Counted from the first letter of the stretch, positions 41,804 to 51,052 are shown. The stretch: 64,000 bases of DNA from an uncultured Porphyromonas sp. (GCF_905372525.1 NZ_CAJPPN010000003.1:42677-106676), one strand, 5' to 3'. A program made the numbers and translations. Notes: generated by a model not told the origin, from the letters alone.

Positions 41804-42637
41804 CAGATACGATCATACCGCAAAGCCCCCCTACCTTTTCAGGGGCAGAAACGCAGGTGGCTGAGTGAGCTCCGACAGCTTGCATTCACCTTCCCCGCTG
41901 GGGCGACCGTGGTAGACCTCTTTGGGGGTAGTGGGATCTGCGCCCACACCGTGCAGCAGTTCCGCCCCGACCTCCACGTCATCTGGAACGACTACGACGA
42001 CTACCAGCATCGCCTTGACCTCATACCCGAGACCAACGCACACCTTGCCGAGCTCAGGCGCATCATCGGCGACCTCCCCCGAGGGCAGGTGATACGCAAG
42101 GATACCCCCGCCCATCGTGACATCCTAGCCCACATTAGCGAGGCGGAGCGCACGGGTGCCGACATGCAGACCATCATGGCGTGGCTCACCTACAGCTCCG
42201 ATGATAAGAGCGTCGCCTCACCCACTGCCCACCTCTACAACCGGCCCCCCAGCCAGCCCTACAATGCCGAGGGCTACCTCGTGGGCGTCGAGCGGGTGAG
42301 CCTGGACTATCGGGAGCTCCTCGGTCAAGTCCCTCAGGACGTTATCCTCATCGTCGATCCTCCCTACCTCTCTACCTCTGCCCTGAGGTACGCCCAACGG
42401 GAGGAGGGCAAATTCTGGGGGCTCACCGATCACCTGCGTCTGCTCTCCCTCCTCAAAGGCTACGCCTATATCTATTTCTCCAGCTCTAAGAGTGAGGTGC
42501 TCGAGCTCGATGCCCTCACCCAAGAGCTCATCGGCACGGGCTACCTCGGCACCTATCAGCATATATGCAAGGGCACCAAGATGTCACACAACTGTACGGG
42601 ATACACCGACTACCTCGTAACCAACATCAATCTCTAG
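41783..42637 (+). CDS. Phage DNA adenine methyltransferase (Dam-like)
   Basis: 284 residues. Class-alpha N6-adenine methylase order: motif X PFQGQK (18-23), SAM-binding motif I VVDLFGGSG (43-51), catalytic DPPY (192-195). The target-recognition part lies between. It sits inside the head operon, an unusual place; likely it modifies phage DNA before packaging, protecting it from host restriction, or regulates gene expression as in Mu com/mom control (inference). MQQIRS at residue 6 is an alternative start. Confidence 0.85.
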   Translation: MNKSNMQQIRSYRKAPLPFQGQKRRWLSELRQLAFTFPAGATVVDLFGGSGICAHTVQQFRPDLHVIWNDYDDYQHRLDLIPETNAHLAELRRIIGDLPRGQVIRKDTPAHRDILAHISEAERTGADMQTIMAWLTYSSDDKSVASPTAHLYNRPPSQPYNAEGYLVGVERVSLDYRELLGQVPQDVILIVDPPYLSTSALRYAQREEGKFWGLTDHLRLLSLLKGYAYIYFSSSKSEVLELDALTQELIGTGYLGTYQHICKGTKMSHNCTGYTDYLVTNINL

Positions 42638-42641
42638 CCCT

Positions 42642-43160
42642 ATGCGTACAGGTGACGAGGTGAGGCGTGACATCCTCAGCGAGATGCGTGTTAAGCTCTT
42701 CGAGGAGTTCCACCGCAACTTTACCCGCAAGGCTTTCTTCGACAAGCCTTGGAAGCCTCGAAGGATAGAGCGCCGTGGCTCACTCCTACTTGTCTCAGGC
42801 AAGCTCCGTAGATCCCTCAAAGCCACAGTGACGCATGATGGGCTACGCATTAGCTCCTCGATGCCCTACGCCTCTGCCCACAATGAGGGATATGAGGGCA
42901 ACGTATCTGTACGAGCTCATACCCGAGGGGCATATAAGGCACGTAGACGGGTCAAGGGTAGGATGAGACGGGTGGACGTCCGAGCTCATACGGTCTCCTC
43001 TTATACCTATAAGATGAGCCTCCCTGAGCGTCGCTTTGTTGGCGATCACCCCGAGGTGCGTCGTATGGTGACCGACATTGTCTCCAGGCACCTAGAGCAG
43101 TGGGGGCAAGAGCTTGCAGCCAAGATGCAGCGACATGCACGCAGTACCAACAATAGATAA
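42642..43160 (+). CDS. Phage virion morphogenesis protein (gpG/gp31-like)
   Basis: 172 residues, basic. KPWKPRRIERRGSLLLVSGK, then LRRSLKATVT and SMPYASAHNEGYEG are the hallmarks of the tail-completion/virion morphogenesis family. It starts 4 nt after the methylase stop. Confidence 0.75.
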   Translation: MRTGDEVRRDILSEMRVKLFEEFHRNFTRKAFFDKPWKPRRIERRGSLLLVSGKLRRSLKATVTHDGLRISSSMPYASAHNEGYEGNVSVRAHTRGAYKARRRVKGRMRRVDVRAHTVSSYTYKMSLPERRFVGDHPEVRRMVTDIVSRHLEQWGQELAAKMQRHARSTNNR

Positions 43161-43169
43161 GAGACAATT

Positions 43170-43628
43170 ATGAGACGTATGCTATATGAGCGCATCTGCG
43201 CCAAGCTACAAAAAGATCTCCCTGAGGTCAAGCATTACGACCTGTGGAATGAGAATATGGATAACCTCGATCAGGGGGGCATCTTTGACACCCCTGCCGT
43301 ATTCCTCGAATTTGACCCAATCAGCTTCACCTCCCAGGCGCGGGGCATACCACGCTGTCCCATCACTCTCACCCTGCATGTGATTACCAGGTATACTCCT
43401 CAGCGTCCTACTCGCAGTGGCTATGCCCCCGAGGCTCTACAGCACCTCGACCTACTTGAGCGCATCGAGATGGCTCTCATCGGACTATCAGGCGAGGGCT
43501 TCTCCGCCCTCCAGCTGGTATCAGCGGAGCTAGACCACAATCACACAGCTCTACAAAATCACCTTGAGCGGTTCACTTGCTCCATATGTTATCCGAGCAA
43601 CGGGGCTCATGCTATAGAAATACAGTAA
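43170..43628 (+). CDS. Phage head-tail connector-like protein (gp37 position)
   Basis: 152 residues. It has a tail-terminator type pattern (MLYERICAKLQKDLPEVKHY, PAVFLEFDPISF, CPITLTLHVITRY, QHLDLLERIEMALIGLSGEG). Last gene of the head operon, ending at a shared terminator. Role inferred from position. Confidence 0.6.
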   Translation: MRRMLYERICAKLQKDLPEVKHYDLWNENMDNLDQGGIFDTPAVFLEFDPISFTSQARGIPRCPITLTLHVITRYTPQRPTRSGYAPEALQHLDLLERIEMALIGLSGEGFSALQLVSAELDHNHTALQNHLERFTCSICYPSNGAHAIEIQ

Positions 43629-43657
43629 GGGCAGTGAGTAATGCACTCACTGCCCTT
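43627..43657. terminator. Bidirectional terminator between head and early operons
   Basis: Perfect 13-bp stem (43627-43639 / 43645-43657) between convergent genes. Confidence 0.85.
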
Positions 43658-43680
43658 GCTCCGTATTGTTCTGTCCTAAG

Positions 43681-43956
43681 TTAGGTATCCCAAGCATTGC
43701 GACCGCTATCCCAAGCGTCAAAGAGCGGGTAGAGCCCGCGCTCCTGTTCCTCCTTTGGAGGGGTCTCACCCTCTCTTATCAGCTTGAGGTAGTAGTGCAT
43801 CGTCCTGAGGCTTATTGGGTAGATCGGATAGACATAAGTGCGATAGATCATGGGCAATGAGCGGCGGTGGTTACCACGTTCGTGATAACGGGCTACTATA
43901 GCATGCACCCGCGCTGCCTTCTCCATTGTACTATGTCTATACCTTTTAGTCTCCAC
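43681..43956 (-). CDS. Small basic phage protein, last early gene
   Basis: 91 residues, helical and basic (KAARVHAIVARYHERGNHRR, YRTYVYPIYPISLRTMHYYL). Its position at the end of the early/middle operon is that of late activators in Mu-like phages, but no clear HTH is proven. Unrecognised family. Confidence 0.5.
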   Translation of the reverse strand: METKRYRHSTMEKAARVHAIVARYHERGNHRRSLPMIYRTYVYPIYPISLRTMHYYLKLIREGETPPKEEQERGLYPLFDAWDSGRNAWDT

Positions 43957-44043
43957 TGCCCAAACCTAAGAGAGTTTTCTGTACCTTTGTACTGCCACAT
44001 ACAAGGCTCTCGGCTCTCTTATGGGTCGGGGGCTTTTTCTTTA

Positions 44044-44706
44044 CTATGCTTCGGTCATTCCCAGAGGGACATCTATCCACTTGCCTTGTTCGTTCTTCAT
44101 CTGTGCTCGTACAAAGTTCTTTGTTCGCTCAGGGCGATAAGCCTCCTTGATGATAGTTACCCCCTTTTTGAGATCATCGGCATCATATTTCATCGCCGTC
44201 TGCTCTAGCTTGAGGATATTCTCCAGTTTCAGGTTGCCCTTACCATCACGAGCGAGGAGTTCCATAATGATATCTACAGCTTCCTGTGTCTTTGCATCCT
44301 GCACAAGATTACGGACATATTGCTTGACGAGCTCCACACCGTCCTCAGCCGTATCGTCCCATCCATCACGCACATAGTATCCTAGTATAATGCGCTTAGT
44401 CCCATCTGTGCTCAGGAAGCTGTGGCTACGTTGCCCTGTAGTCTCCATCCCCATGATACTTGCCTTGGTCTCAAGTAGATCTCTGAAGTCATCATAGACA
44501 CCACCCTTGGACTCCTTGATCTGTTCGCTTAGGTATAGTAGGACGGGGAACACACGATCGACAGTCTCCCGAGAGAGGGCTCGATAGGCATCCCTATCTG
44601 CTTTCTCCTTGGCTTGTTGTACCTCTTCTGCCCATTTTTGCTTGTAAGCTTCATACCGGGCAGCTTCCTCTGTGGTCATTTCGACCTGTACCGTTTCTTC
44701 GTTCAT
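44044..44706 (-). CDS. DUF3164 family phage protein
   Basis: 220 residues. The conserved blocks are MGMETTGQRSHSFLSTDGTK and IILGYYVRDGWDDTAEDGVE, with a helical N-terminal part (KWAEEVQQAKEKADRDAYRA). DUF3164 genes are regular members of the early regions of Mu-like phages. Function not established. Confidence 0.78.
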   Translation of the reverse strand: MNEETVQVEMTTEEAARYEAYKQKWAEEVQQAKEKADRDAYRALSRETVDRVFPVLLYLSEQIKESKGGVYDDFRDLLETKASIMGMETTGQRSHSFLSTDGTKRIILGYYVRDGWDDTAEDGVELVKQYVRNLVQDAKTQEAVDIIMELLARDGKGNLKLENILKLEQTAMKYDADDLKKGVTIIKEAYRPERTKNFVRAQMKNEQGKWIDVPLGMTEA

Positions 44707-44721
44707 CTGATTACTATTTAA

Positions 44722-44961
44722 TTATCGTTTAACTGCTGTTTGATAACGCTTAGGCAAGAGGTGACGGAGGTTATAGACTACCTCCGTATCCACCATGCGC
44801 CGATAGCGCATACAGGTAGATCGATGCCTCTTGGTTGCCATCCGCCCACATGGGCAGATGAGGCTGTGACGCTCGGCAAGGAGCTCAACAGGCTTGTGCG
44901 CTTCGTCCCACTCTGTCGGATAGTATCGCCTTAGGTAGGCTATCTGCTCTCCGATCAGCAT
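44722..44961 (-). CDS. Small Cys-containing phage protein
   Basis: 79 residues. A possible zinc-binding pattern ICPCGRMATKRHRSTC lies in the middle, followed by a basic C-terminus. It lies 1 bp from the repeat-protein gene. No family recognised. Confidence 0.5.
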   Translation of the reverse strand: MLIGEQIAYLRRYYPTEWDEAHKPVELLAERHSLICPCGRMATKRHRSTCMRYRRMVDTEVVYNLRHLLPKRYQTAVKR

Positions 44962-44962
44962 A

Positions 44963-45709
44963 TCACATACTCCCTTGACGCTTGATATGCTCTGCTAGAC
45001 TGGCACATAGCCTCCTGGTATTGTCACGCGCAGATGAGTTGCTAGCGATAGCCTCCAGGAGCTCGACCTCATCGGTATTCGATAGCCTCTGTAGTAGATA
45101 AGCTGGGCTGGATGGGTTACTCGCCACTGCTATCTGCACGAGTATATTGCCTCGATCGCCTAGGGTGAATAGCACACTTTCGGGAGTGTGCTCATTCTCG
45201 GCGAGGGCGAGCTGTACATAGGTGTCGCTGCTGTTGGCTAGCTCTCTTAGCACTCTAGGACTGGTGTAGGGGCTACGGGCGAGCTGCTCGAGCTCATCTC
45301 TGCTTAGCTCTCCGAGCTGGCGTAGTCCAGTGATTTTACGTTTGATACGCTCTGCTCGAAGGACACATAGCGTCCTAGTACTGTCATGTACAGATGGGTG
45401 ACTAGCGATAGCCTCTAGGAGCTCTACCTCATCGGTATTCGAGATCCTTTCCAGTAGATAACAGGGGCTGGATGGGTTCCTCGCTAGAGCTATCTTCACG
45501 AGTATATTTCCTCGATAGCCTAGGGATAATAGCGCACTTTCGGGAGTCTTCACATTCTCGGCGAGGGCGAGCTGTACATAGGTGTCGCTGCTGTTGGCTA
45601 GCTCTCTTAGCACTCTAGGACTGGTGTAGGGGCTACGGGCGAGCTGCTCGAGCTCCGCTCCGCTTACTACTCCGATCTGGTGTAGTCCAGTGATTTTACT
45701 TGTGTCCAT
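44963..45709 (-). CDS. Leucine-rich-variant-type repeat protein, internally duplicated
   Basis: 248 residues from MDTSKITGLHQIG, which overlaps the previous gene by 14 nt; the longer frame to 45757 overlaps more. Short repeats such as SPYTSPRVLRELANSSDTYV and QLALAENVKTPESALLSLG recall LRV/HEAT-like repeat proteins. The whole consists of two 120-residue halves that are nearly identical in DNA. Unusual in a phage early operon; binding to a protein or DNA is plausible, no function assigned. Confidence 0.6.
   Translation of the reverse strand: MDTSKITGLHQIGVVSGAELEQLARSPYTSPRVLRELANSSDTYVQLALAENVKTPESALLSLGYRGNILVKIALARNPSSPCYLLERISNTDEVELLEAIASHPSVHDSTRTLCVLRAERIKRKITGLRQLGELSRDELEQLARSPYTSPRVLRELANSSDTYVQLALAENEHTPESVLFTLGDRGNILVQIAVASNPSSPAYLLQRLSNTDEVELLEAIASNSSARDNTRRLCASLAEHIKRQGSM
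44980..45700 (-). repeat. Tandem 360-bp duplication inside the repeat-protein gene
   Basis: The two halves align with an exact offset of 360 bp; for example 45200-45291 and 45560-45651 are identical or nearly so. Confidence 0.85.
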
Positions 45710-45902
45710 ACTTGCGTGTATAGTCTTTGATTTGTTGTTGTAGCTTGTCGTGTTCATCCCTCCAGTACATGGATAGGGAGATAGAGAAGACAGTAGTCCC
45801 TAGGAGATATAGCAGGCTATATCCTATGCTGCCACAGAGTATATCCATCAGCAGGGCCATTAAGCCCATCAGCAGGATGGTGCAGAGCTGTACGTTATTC
45901 AT
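45696..45902 (-). CDS. Small phage membrane protein
   Basis: 68 residues with two hydrophobic segments (6-24 and 27-46) and a basic helical C-terminus (RDEHDKLQQQIKDYTRKYGH). In the early operon, between a small acidic protein gene and the repeat protein gene. Unknown role. Confidence 0.55.
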   Translation of the reverse strand: MNNVQLCTILLMGLMALLMDILCGSIGYSLLYLLGTTVFSISLSMYWRDEHDKLQQQIKDYTRKYGHK

Positions 45903-45923
45903 TGCTTTGTCTTGTTTGAGAGG

Positions 45924-46220
45924 TTAATATCCAGCCTTATTCATGAGGTGGTTGGCGAGCCTCACAAGGCGTCCTGCACCACCCAGAGCGAGCGCCATCT
46001 TGAGACAGCTCTCTATGAGGTCGGCTTGCTTGCCTGAGGTTATGGCAGTCAGCGTGACCTGGTCATCCTCCTCACCCTCATCTAGGAGGGGGCGAGTAAT
46101 TAGCAGGAGCATTTCTCCCTGCTGGTAGCCTTCCATGTGCTCAAGCACACGTTCCTTGATGTCTGCACCATTTATCGAGGTCTGCTCTTCAATGGTGACT
46201 CCTTCGTTGTTGGTCTTCAT
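45924..46220 (-). CDS. Small phage protein, unknown
   Basis: 98 residues. A moderately conserved-looking C-terminal half (KQADLIESCLKMALALGGAG) follows an acidic N-terminus. Early operon member; no family recognised. Confidence 0.5.
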   Translation of the reverse strand: MKTNNEGVTIEEQTSINGADIKERVLEHMEGYQQGEMLLLITRPLLDEGEEDDQVTLTAITSGKQADLIESCLKMALALGGAGRLVRLANHLMNKAGY

Positions 46221-46243
46221 TGTCTTATAGTTGTTTGTTGTTA

Positions 46244-46717
46244 CTAGTTTGCCAGTTGGTGATTACCGGGTGTGAGCTCCATGAGGGCCCTTAGCTCTTC
46301 CACTCGCGTTGCATCCTTTGTCTTGTTGTTAAAGAGCCCGATGAGATTGCGGAGACGCTCACGAGGGATGCGGTTAAAGCTCCTATATCCCGTAGCTCGA
46401 CAGGCTATAGCTTTGATAAGAGCGATGCTTCCCTGCTTACCCTCATGTGCCAGCCAGCCTCCGATAGCGGCCATCACCCGCTTACGCAGCTTGTCAATAG
46501 CCACCCCCTCAGTGCGCTTGTCTAGCTCTCTGGAGAGGGCTCCGCACACATCCAGCAGGTCACGCGTCTCCATATCCACCGAGCTCGCACATCCATAGGG
46601 AGAGAGCAGAGCAAGCCTATCCTCATCGGTGAGGTTGAGTAGGTTGCAGAGGGTGTGATAGCGGTGTATCACTTGTTGGTGGAGCTTATCCATTTGGTTT
46701 GTACCCTTAGCCTTCAT
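46244..46717 (-). CDS. GemA-like regulatory protein (tentative)
   Basis: 157 residues; MDKLHQQVIHRYH eight codons in (46693) is an alternative start. The C-terminal half (ACRATGYRSFNRIPRERLRN, then LIGLFNNKTKD) resembles the helical C-terminus of Mu GemA/gp16-type proteins in this genomic position. Overlaps the ATPase gene by 11 nt. Confidence 0.45.
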   Translation of the reverse strand: MKAKGTNQMDKLHQQVIHRYHTLCNLLNLTDEDRLALLSPYGCASSVDMETRDLLDVCGALSRELDKRTEGVAIDKLRKRVMAAIGGWLAHEGKQGSIALIKAIACRATGYRSFNRIPRERLRNLIGLFNNKTKDATRVEELRALMELTPGNHQLAN

Positions 46718-47411
46718 TGCTGTCGTCTGTTTGTAGTTGCTTTTGTTTCTTCTTGCGCTGGTCTCGGGTCTCAGGGGCGGTGGTCGCTGTGCCCCAATAC
46801 CCCTCAGCGCCCTTATCCCAGATGATGTAGTCTTGCCCTCCTACCTCTGCCGTGGCATATCGGGAGGTCACCATAGCCCTATAGCCCTCTACCCTGATCT
46901 TCACGTCTGCATCGTAGCGGATAGCCTGAGCAAGTGCCCCCTTGGGCTCTCCACCCTTTTCGTGGGCGACGATGATGAAGAGCTTCTTTCTGTATCGTTG
47001 GCTGAGGAGCTGGTAGTCGCTGAGGCGCAAGCCTCGGAGGTAGTTTATAGAGTCGATGATGACGATCTCGGGACTCTGTCGTTTGGCGAGGCGCTCAAAG
47101 AGCTCATCATACCCCTCTCTATCGAGGAGCTTGACACGACGTCCCGCCTCCTCCATACCACCTGCGATCCAGGCAGACTGCATCGTAGGGCTTAGACCTT
47201 GCTCTAGGCTATTGTAGAGCACACGTCCGTACTGAGAGAGGTACTTGGCGAGTTGCAGGCAGAAAGATGTCTTACCCGAGCCACTCCCCCCATAGATGAG
47301 CCACGTCCCTCTTAGGACAGGCATACCTATGCTATCCCGCCAAGCCCCACCAAAGTCGGCGACCTTGAAGCGTGCAGAACGGATATTTGCGTTAGAGTAT
47401 GCACGTGCCAT
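46707..47411 (-). CDS. RecA-like P-loop ATPase (Sak4-type)
   Basis: 234 residues. Walker A is GGSGSGKTS (about 41-49) and Walker B VIIDSIN (about 117-123), with the RadA/Sak4-like layout and a short C-terminus (ending in a Lys/Gln-rich tail). Such phage proteins support single-strand annealing or replication-linked recombination. It lies directly after MuB, so a role in replicative transposition is possible. Confidence 0.7.
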   Translation of the reverse strand: MARAYSNANIRSARFKVADFGGAWRDSIGMPVLRGTWLIYGGSGSGKTSFCLQLAKYLSQYGRVLYNSLEQGLSPTMQSAWIAGGMEEAGRRVKLLDREGYDELFERLAKRQSPEIVIIDSINYLRGLRLSDYQLLSQRYRKKLFIIVAHEKGGEPKGALAQAIRYDADVKIRVEGYRAMVTSRYATAEVGGQDYIIWDKGAEGYWGTATTAPETRDQRKKKQKQLQTDDSNEG

Positions 47412-47413
47412 AC

Positions 47414-48268
47414 TTAGTCCTCCTTAGCTAGCTGGTGCTCACGCCATACGGCTCGGCGCACTCTCCTGAGGTCACACTCTGCCTCGTCGGCTATCTTGCG
47501 TACCTTGCGCTCTCCTGTGATGCCGTTGGCCACGCAGACTAGAGAGATGTCCTCTGGGCTCAACACTGAGAGCTGGATGCACTGTCTACCGATACGGCTG
47601 TAGACTTCTTCGTAGCCTTTGCGACCCGAGCGTAAGCCCCTCACGAGGCGCTTATCGAGGTACTGTGTGGCACAGAGTACTACCCCACAGTGGCCCTCCA
47701 GCTCGTTGTACAAGGTCACGAAGAAGTAGAGTACCTGGTCGCTCATCTTATCCGCCTCGTCAAGGATAAGGAGGGGCTTATCTGCCCGCTTGAGCCTACG
47801 TACGATCTGCCCGATCTTCTCTGCCACACTCAGACCTCGGGGATCAAGACCCATAGCCTCCATTACGGCTGATAGCCAGCTCGTGCGGTTTTGGTACTCA
47901 CTGCACACTATGGCGGTGACCTCATCGTGTGTCGAGGCGTACTGCCTGATCGTGGCACTCTTGCCACACCCAGCACTGCCGACGATAGCCATCACCTGGC
48001 TATCCTGCTGGGCACACCCGAGGAGCTCCGTGAGCTCATCATACACACTCGTGCCGACTAGGCTCCAGCCCTCGGCGGATGAGCCGATCTGCTTGCTGAC
48101 ATTGTGCCACATACCCTCGGCTATGGTATCCCAATCGCCATTAAGGATCTTGCTGATGGTAGCAGCACTGACCCCCTTAAGCGTGTTGGCAGCCTTATTC
48201 TGACCTCCCTGAGTGGCGCAGTACTCTCTCAGGCGAGCGGCGATGAGTTCTTTTTCCTTCTGTTCCAT
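47414..48268 (-). CDS. MuB-like AAA+ ATPase, transposition target selector
   Basis: 284 residues. N-terminal HTH (about 24-44, KAANTLKGVSAATISKILNG), then an AAA+ domain with Walker A GSAGCGKS (97-104) and Walker B LLILDEAD (166-173). In Mu, MuB coats target DNA, delivers it to MuA and gives target immunity. It lies between the transposase gene and the RecA-like gene, with a 99-residue gene in between the first two. Confidence 0.85.
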   Translation of the reverse strand: MEQKEKELIAARLREYCATQGGQNKAANTLKGVSAATISKILNGDWDTIAEGMWHNVSKQIGSSAEGWSLVGTSVYDELTELLGCAQQDSQVMAIVGSAGCGKSATIRQYASTHDEVTAIVCSEYQNRTSWLSAVMEAMGLDPRGLSVAEKIGQIVRRLKRADKPLLILDEADKMSDQVLYFFVTLYNELEGHCGVVLCATQYLDKRLVRGLRSGRKGYEEVYSRIGRQCIQLSVLSPEDISLVCVANGITGERKVRKIADEAECDLRRVRRAVWREHQLAKED

Positions 48269-48275
48269 TTGTTTG

Positions 48276-48575
48276 TTAGTGTTCGAGATTTAACATTGAG
48301 CTTAAGAGGGAGAGGCGGTGAAATTCAGCCGCCACCTGTAGATCGTATATATTGTCTTGAGTTTCGATGCACACAGCTGCGAGGTCACCGCCGGAGCCTG
48401 AAAGGCAGAAAAACAGCGAGTATTTCCCCTTTTTGCTTTGGACGCCTCTAATTTTGTAGTATACCCTAAGATCGAGGACATACACGAAATTCGCATCAAG
48501 ATCTGTATGAGACGTCCCTCGGATGACACCCCAAACCAGTGGTCTGAGCGATTGCATTAGTTGTTTCCGTGTCAT
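48276..48575 (-). CDS. Small phage protein between transposase and MuB
   Basis: 99 residues, beta-rich with no known family (DANFVYVLDLRVYYKIRGVQ, LAAVCIETQDNIYDLQ). Lies 7 bp from mub and 30 bp from the transposase gene. Confidence 0.5.
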   Translation of the reverse strand: MTRKQLMQSLRPLVWGVIRGTSHTDLDANFVYVLDLRVYYKIRGVQSKKGKYSLFFCLSGSGGDLAAVCIETQDNIYDLQVAAEFHRLSLLSSMLNLEH

Positions 48576-48605
48576 AGTTATATTTAATCTCTGTTTAATC
48601 AGTGT

Positions 48606-50690
48606 TTACACTCTCTCTAGGATGCTACGACGTCTTTGGGGTGCCTCTTCACTGGTGCTGGAGAGCCCCTCACGCTCTAGTTTGCGGTCGTAGCGGTGGT
48701 CTTTGTAGCGCCCCTTGTTGTCGAGTATCATCACTTCCCTTGTTGGGGTGAAGTTGGCGACCTCCTCGGGGGTCTCCTTGGGGGTAAGAGGCTTAGCTAC
48801 CTTCTTACCCTTTCCTCCCTTGAAGGGTAGGGTCGTGTGCTGGAGGAGTCTCTGTGCCGTGGGGCTTCCCTCTGCCACTTCTAGGGCTACAGGTCTTATC
48901 TCTTCATACTTACTCTGTATCCAGCTCTCCACCTCGCCCTCAAAGTCTCGTACCTTCTTGAGCTCTGCAGCATCCTGCTCTGTCTGGTCCTCTAGTGCCA
49001 TTGGCTGTACATGCTTCTCCGTTAGGAGGTACTTATACTGCCCATCCTCGCTGATGGCAAGTACCGTGCTTAGCTCGCTAGGGTCATAGCACACCTGCCA
49101 CTTCTGATGCCTTTGCTGTCTCCACCCAAGGTCAAGGCACTCATAGTAGCGTGTCTCTCCATAGATGGTAGGTGTAAGTCCATAGATGCTCTGACCGATG
49201 AGGCGGTCTTGTCGCAAACCGAAGTTCTCTAAGTAGACCTCTCTTGATAGCTCTATACCCGTAAGGTCACCATCGTACAGCTCTAGGTACTCCGATTGCC
49301 TCTTGGCACGCTCCTCGGCTATCATGAGGTGGATCTGGCTGATGACCTCCTCCTTTGTCGGGGTGCTGTGCTTTAAGGCATTCAGGGCATCGGTGTTGGG
49401 ATTCTTCCCCTGGGCGGAGACTACCCCGTAGCCAGCCCAATTAGGCTGTAGCTTGCAGTATTGGGTATTGAGGTAGCTGAAGTAGGGCTCCACAATCTTT
49501 GCTCGGGCATTCTTTGCCTGTGCTGGTGTCACTTTCCCTGCCATGGAGGCATACAGAGGCATGAGCTCTTTGATGTCGTAGTTGTCCATTTGCAACTGAC
49601 GGGGGGCAAGTCTCGCCCCAAAGAGATCTTCGGTATGATGTACTGCAGACATGAGAGCCTGTGTGATGAGTGACTTGCTTTCTCGATCTCCTATGGCGTA
49701 GCCTATTGGATAGCTACAGCTAGCATCCAGCACCACGACCACCACTAGGCGGCAATCGTATCGGGTACTATTAGCCCCCTTCTTCTCGATAGTCTGCTGG
49801 TAGTAGAGCTCTGCCTCCCAGCCGTCCAATACCCAGTAGCTCATCGAGCGGGAGGGCTTACTACGGCGGATCGCTACTCGTGCGTTTGCCCGGAACTTCG
49901 TGGCCCCCATTCGCCCTGCCTCTAGTAGTAGGTCGTGCCTCTTGGCTATCTTAGCTACGGCCGAGGTGGTGAGGTGCTCCCACCCCCTCTGACTGGCTAC
50001 CTCATTGTAGAGCTTAGCGACTTGGCGATTGGTGAGCTGGTTCTGATGCGCTAGGAGCATCAGTAGGTATGCCTCTTGCTCACTCTGCTCTACCTTGCTA
50101 GCATTGCGGTTGTTGTAGCCCTTGTGCACGAGGCTCTCCAGCCCCTCCAGCTTGTAGCGAGCATGCTTGCGCTTGAGGTTATCGACACTCTTAGGCAGCT
50201 TGTGTGGGTACTCCTCCAGGGGCAAGCCCTCTACCATCTGAGTCATCCAGCCATAGAACTCACTCTTGCCCATTGGTCTACGGGATGCCTTACCCCGCTT
50301 GCTCGTGTGCTCCATCCAATAGGCACCGATAGCCTCAAGGATCTGAGCCTCGGCTGTGTACTGAGAGATTTTGTCGCTGGGGAGGCAGCGTCCATCGGGC
50401 AGACGGTAGCTGTGGTAGTAGTGCACGGCTTCAGGGTAAGGACGGATAAGCTGCTCAAGGAGACTCTTCACTCTATCCATGGGAGGTATGTCAAAGCGCT
50501 TATAGACCTCTGCACGGTACTTCTCGGGGAGCGAGTCCACAGCGTACTGCGCCTGCCGTCCCCGACATCCACGGACCACGATCTGGATGCGTTTTTCTTC
50601 AGCTAGCTTGCGAAAGCGAAGAGGCGAGATCAGAGCAGAACTAAGAAGCTCATCCTTAGTGATAGTCAGTAATCCTCCCACTCGTTCCAT
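48606..50690 (-). CDS. MuA-like DDE transposase
   Basis: 694 residues. The N-terminal third has HTH-like DNA-binding segments. The catalytic RNase-H-like core has the triad Asp289 (WVLDGW), Asp369 (LQMDNY) and Glu401 (KIVEPYFSYLN). A C-terminal beta and basic region follows. It carries out integration and replicative transposition by pairing the two phage ends. The probable binding sites are the GRAAACGAAA motifs at both ends. It starts 5 bp after the small regulator gene. Confidence 0.92.
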   Translation of the reverse strand: MERVGGLLTITKDELLSSALISPLRFRKLAEEKRIQIVVRGCRGRQAQYAVDSLPEKYRAEVYKRFDIPPMDRVKSLLEQLIRPYPEAVHYYHSYRLPDGRCLPSDKISQYTAEAQILEAIGAYWMEHTSKRGKASRRPMGKSEFYGWMTQMVEGLPLEEYPHKLPKSVDNLKRKHARYKLEGLESLVHKGYNNRNASKVEQSEQEAYLLMLLAHQNQLTNRQVAKLYNEVASQRGWEHLTTSAVAKIAKRHDLLLEAGRMGATKFRANARVAIRRSKPSRSMSYWVLDGWEAELYYQQTIEKKGANSTRYDCRLVVVVVLDASCSYPIGYAIGDRESKSLITQALMSAVHHTEDLFGARLAPRQLQMDNYDIKELMPLYASMAGKVTPAQAKNARAKIVEPYFSYLNTQYCKLQPNWAGYGVVSAQGKNPNTDALNALKHSTPTKEEVISQIHLMIAEERAKRQSEYLELYDGDLTGIELSREVYLENFGLRQDRLIGQSIYGLTPTIYGETRYYECLDLGWRQQRHQKWQVCYDPSELSTVLAISEDGQYKYLLTEKHVQPMALEDQTEQDAAELKKVRDFEGEVESWIQSKYEEIRPVALEVAEGSPTAQRLLQHTTLPFKGGKGKKVAKPLTPKETPEEVANFTPTREVMILDNKGRYKDHRYDRKLEREGLSSTSEEAPQRRRSILERV

Positions 50691-50695
50691 AGTTC

Positions 50696-51052
50696 CTAAA
50701 GAGTCTTGGCAAACTCTTGAATAGAAGCCAGCGAAGCGATGACTGCGTGGTGCGTGCTACGTAGCTCCTTGCCTTTATATATATTGGCGTCACCTGTGGT
50801 CTTGTCGAACTCGATGAGCACGTCATTGCAAAGGCGCTGCACCAGCTTGTCGCCCATTTCAAGTAGGACTTCTTCCTCGGGTGCTGTGATGACGACTACC
50901 CCTCCTCGACGGAGGGCTTCATTACGGATATGCTCCAAGAGCTCTGACCTGCCTAGGTAGTTTAAGGCTTGATGCAACGTCTTACGTGTCGTACCAAACT
51001 GATTTATCAGTTCGCGACGTACATCCTTTGTGATTTGTATTTCTCGTTTCAT
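50696..51052 (-). CDS. Small early regulator with possible HTH
   Basis: 118 residues. The N-terminal half (VRRELINQFGTTRKTLHQAL, NYLGRS) fits a DNA-binding helix-turn-helix. It is the first gene of the early operon, the place of ner in Mu. A Ner-like early repressor role is inferred. Confidence 0.55.
   Translation of the reverse strand: MKREIQITKDVRRELINQFGTTRKTLHQALNYLGRSELLEHIRNEALRRGGVVVITAPEEEVLLEMGDKLVQRLCNDVLIEFDKTTGDANIYKGKELRSTHHAVIASLASIQEFAKTL

Noticed and set aside
41625..41885. 86-codon minus-strand ORF over the MuF-methylase gap
   Set aside because: It crosses the small-RNA hairpin and promoter and is antisense to two clear genes; no family resemblance.
43867..44208. 113-codon plus-strand frame with an upstream TACCTTTG
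   Set aside because: Overlaps two minus-strand phage genes over most of its length and has no convincing protein pattern, although the promoter-like box remains unexplained.
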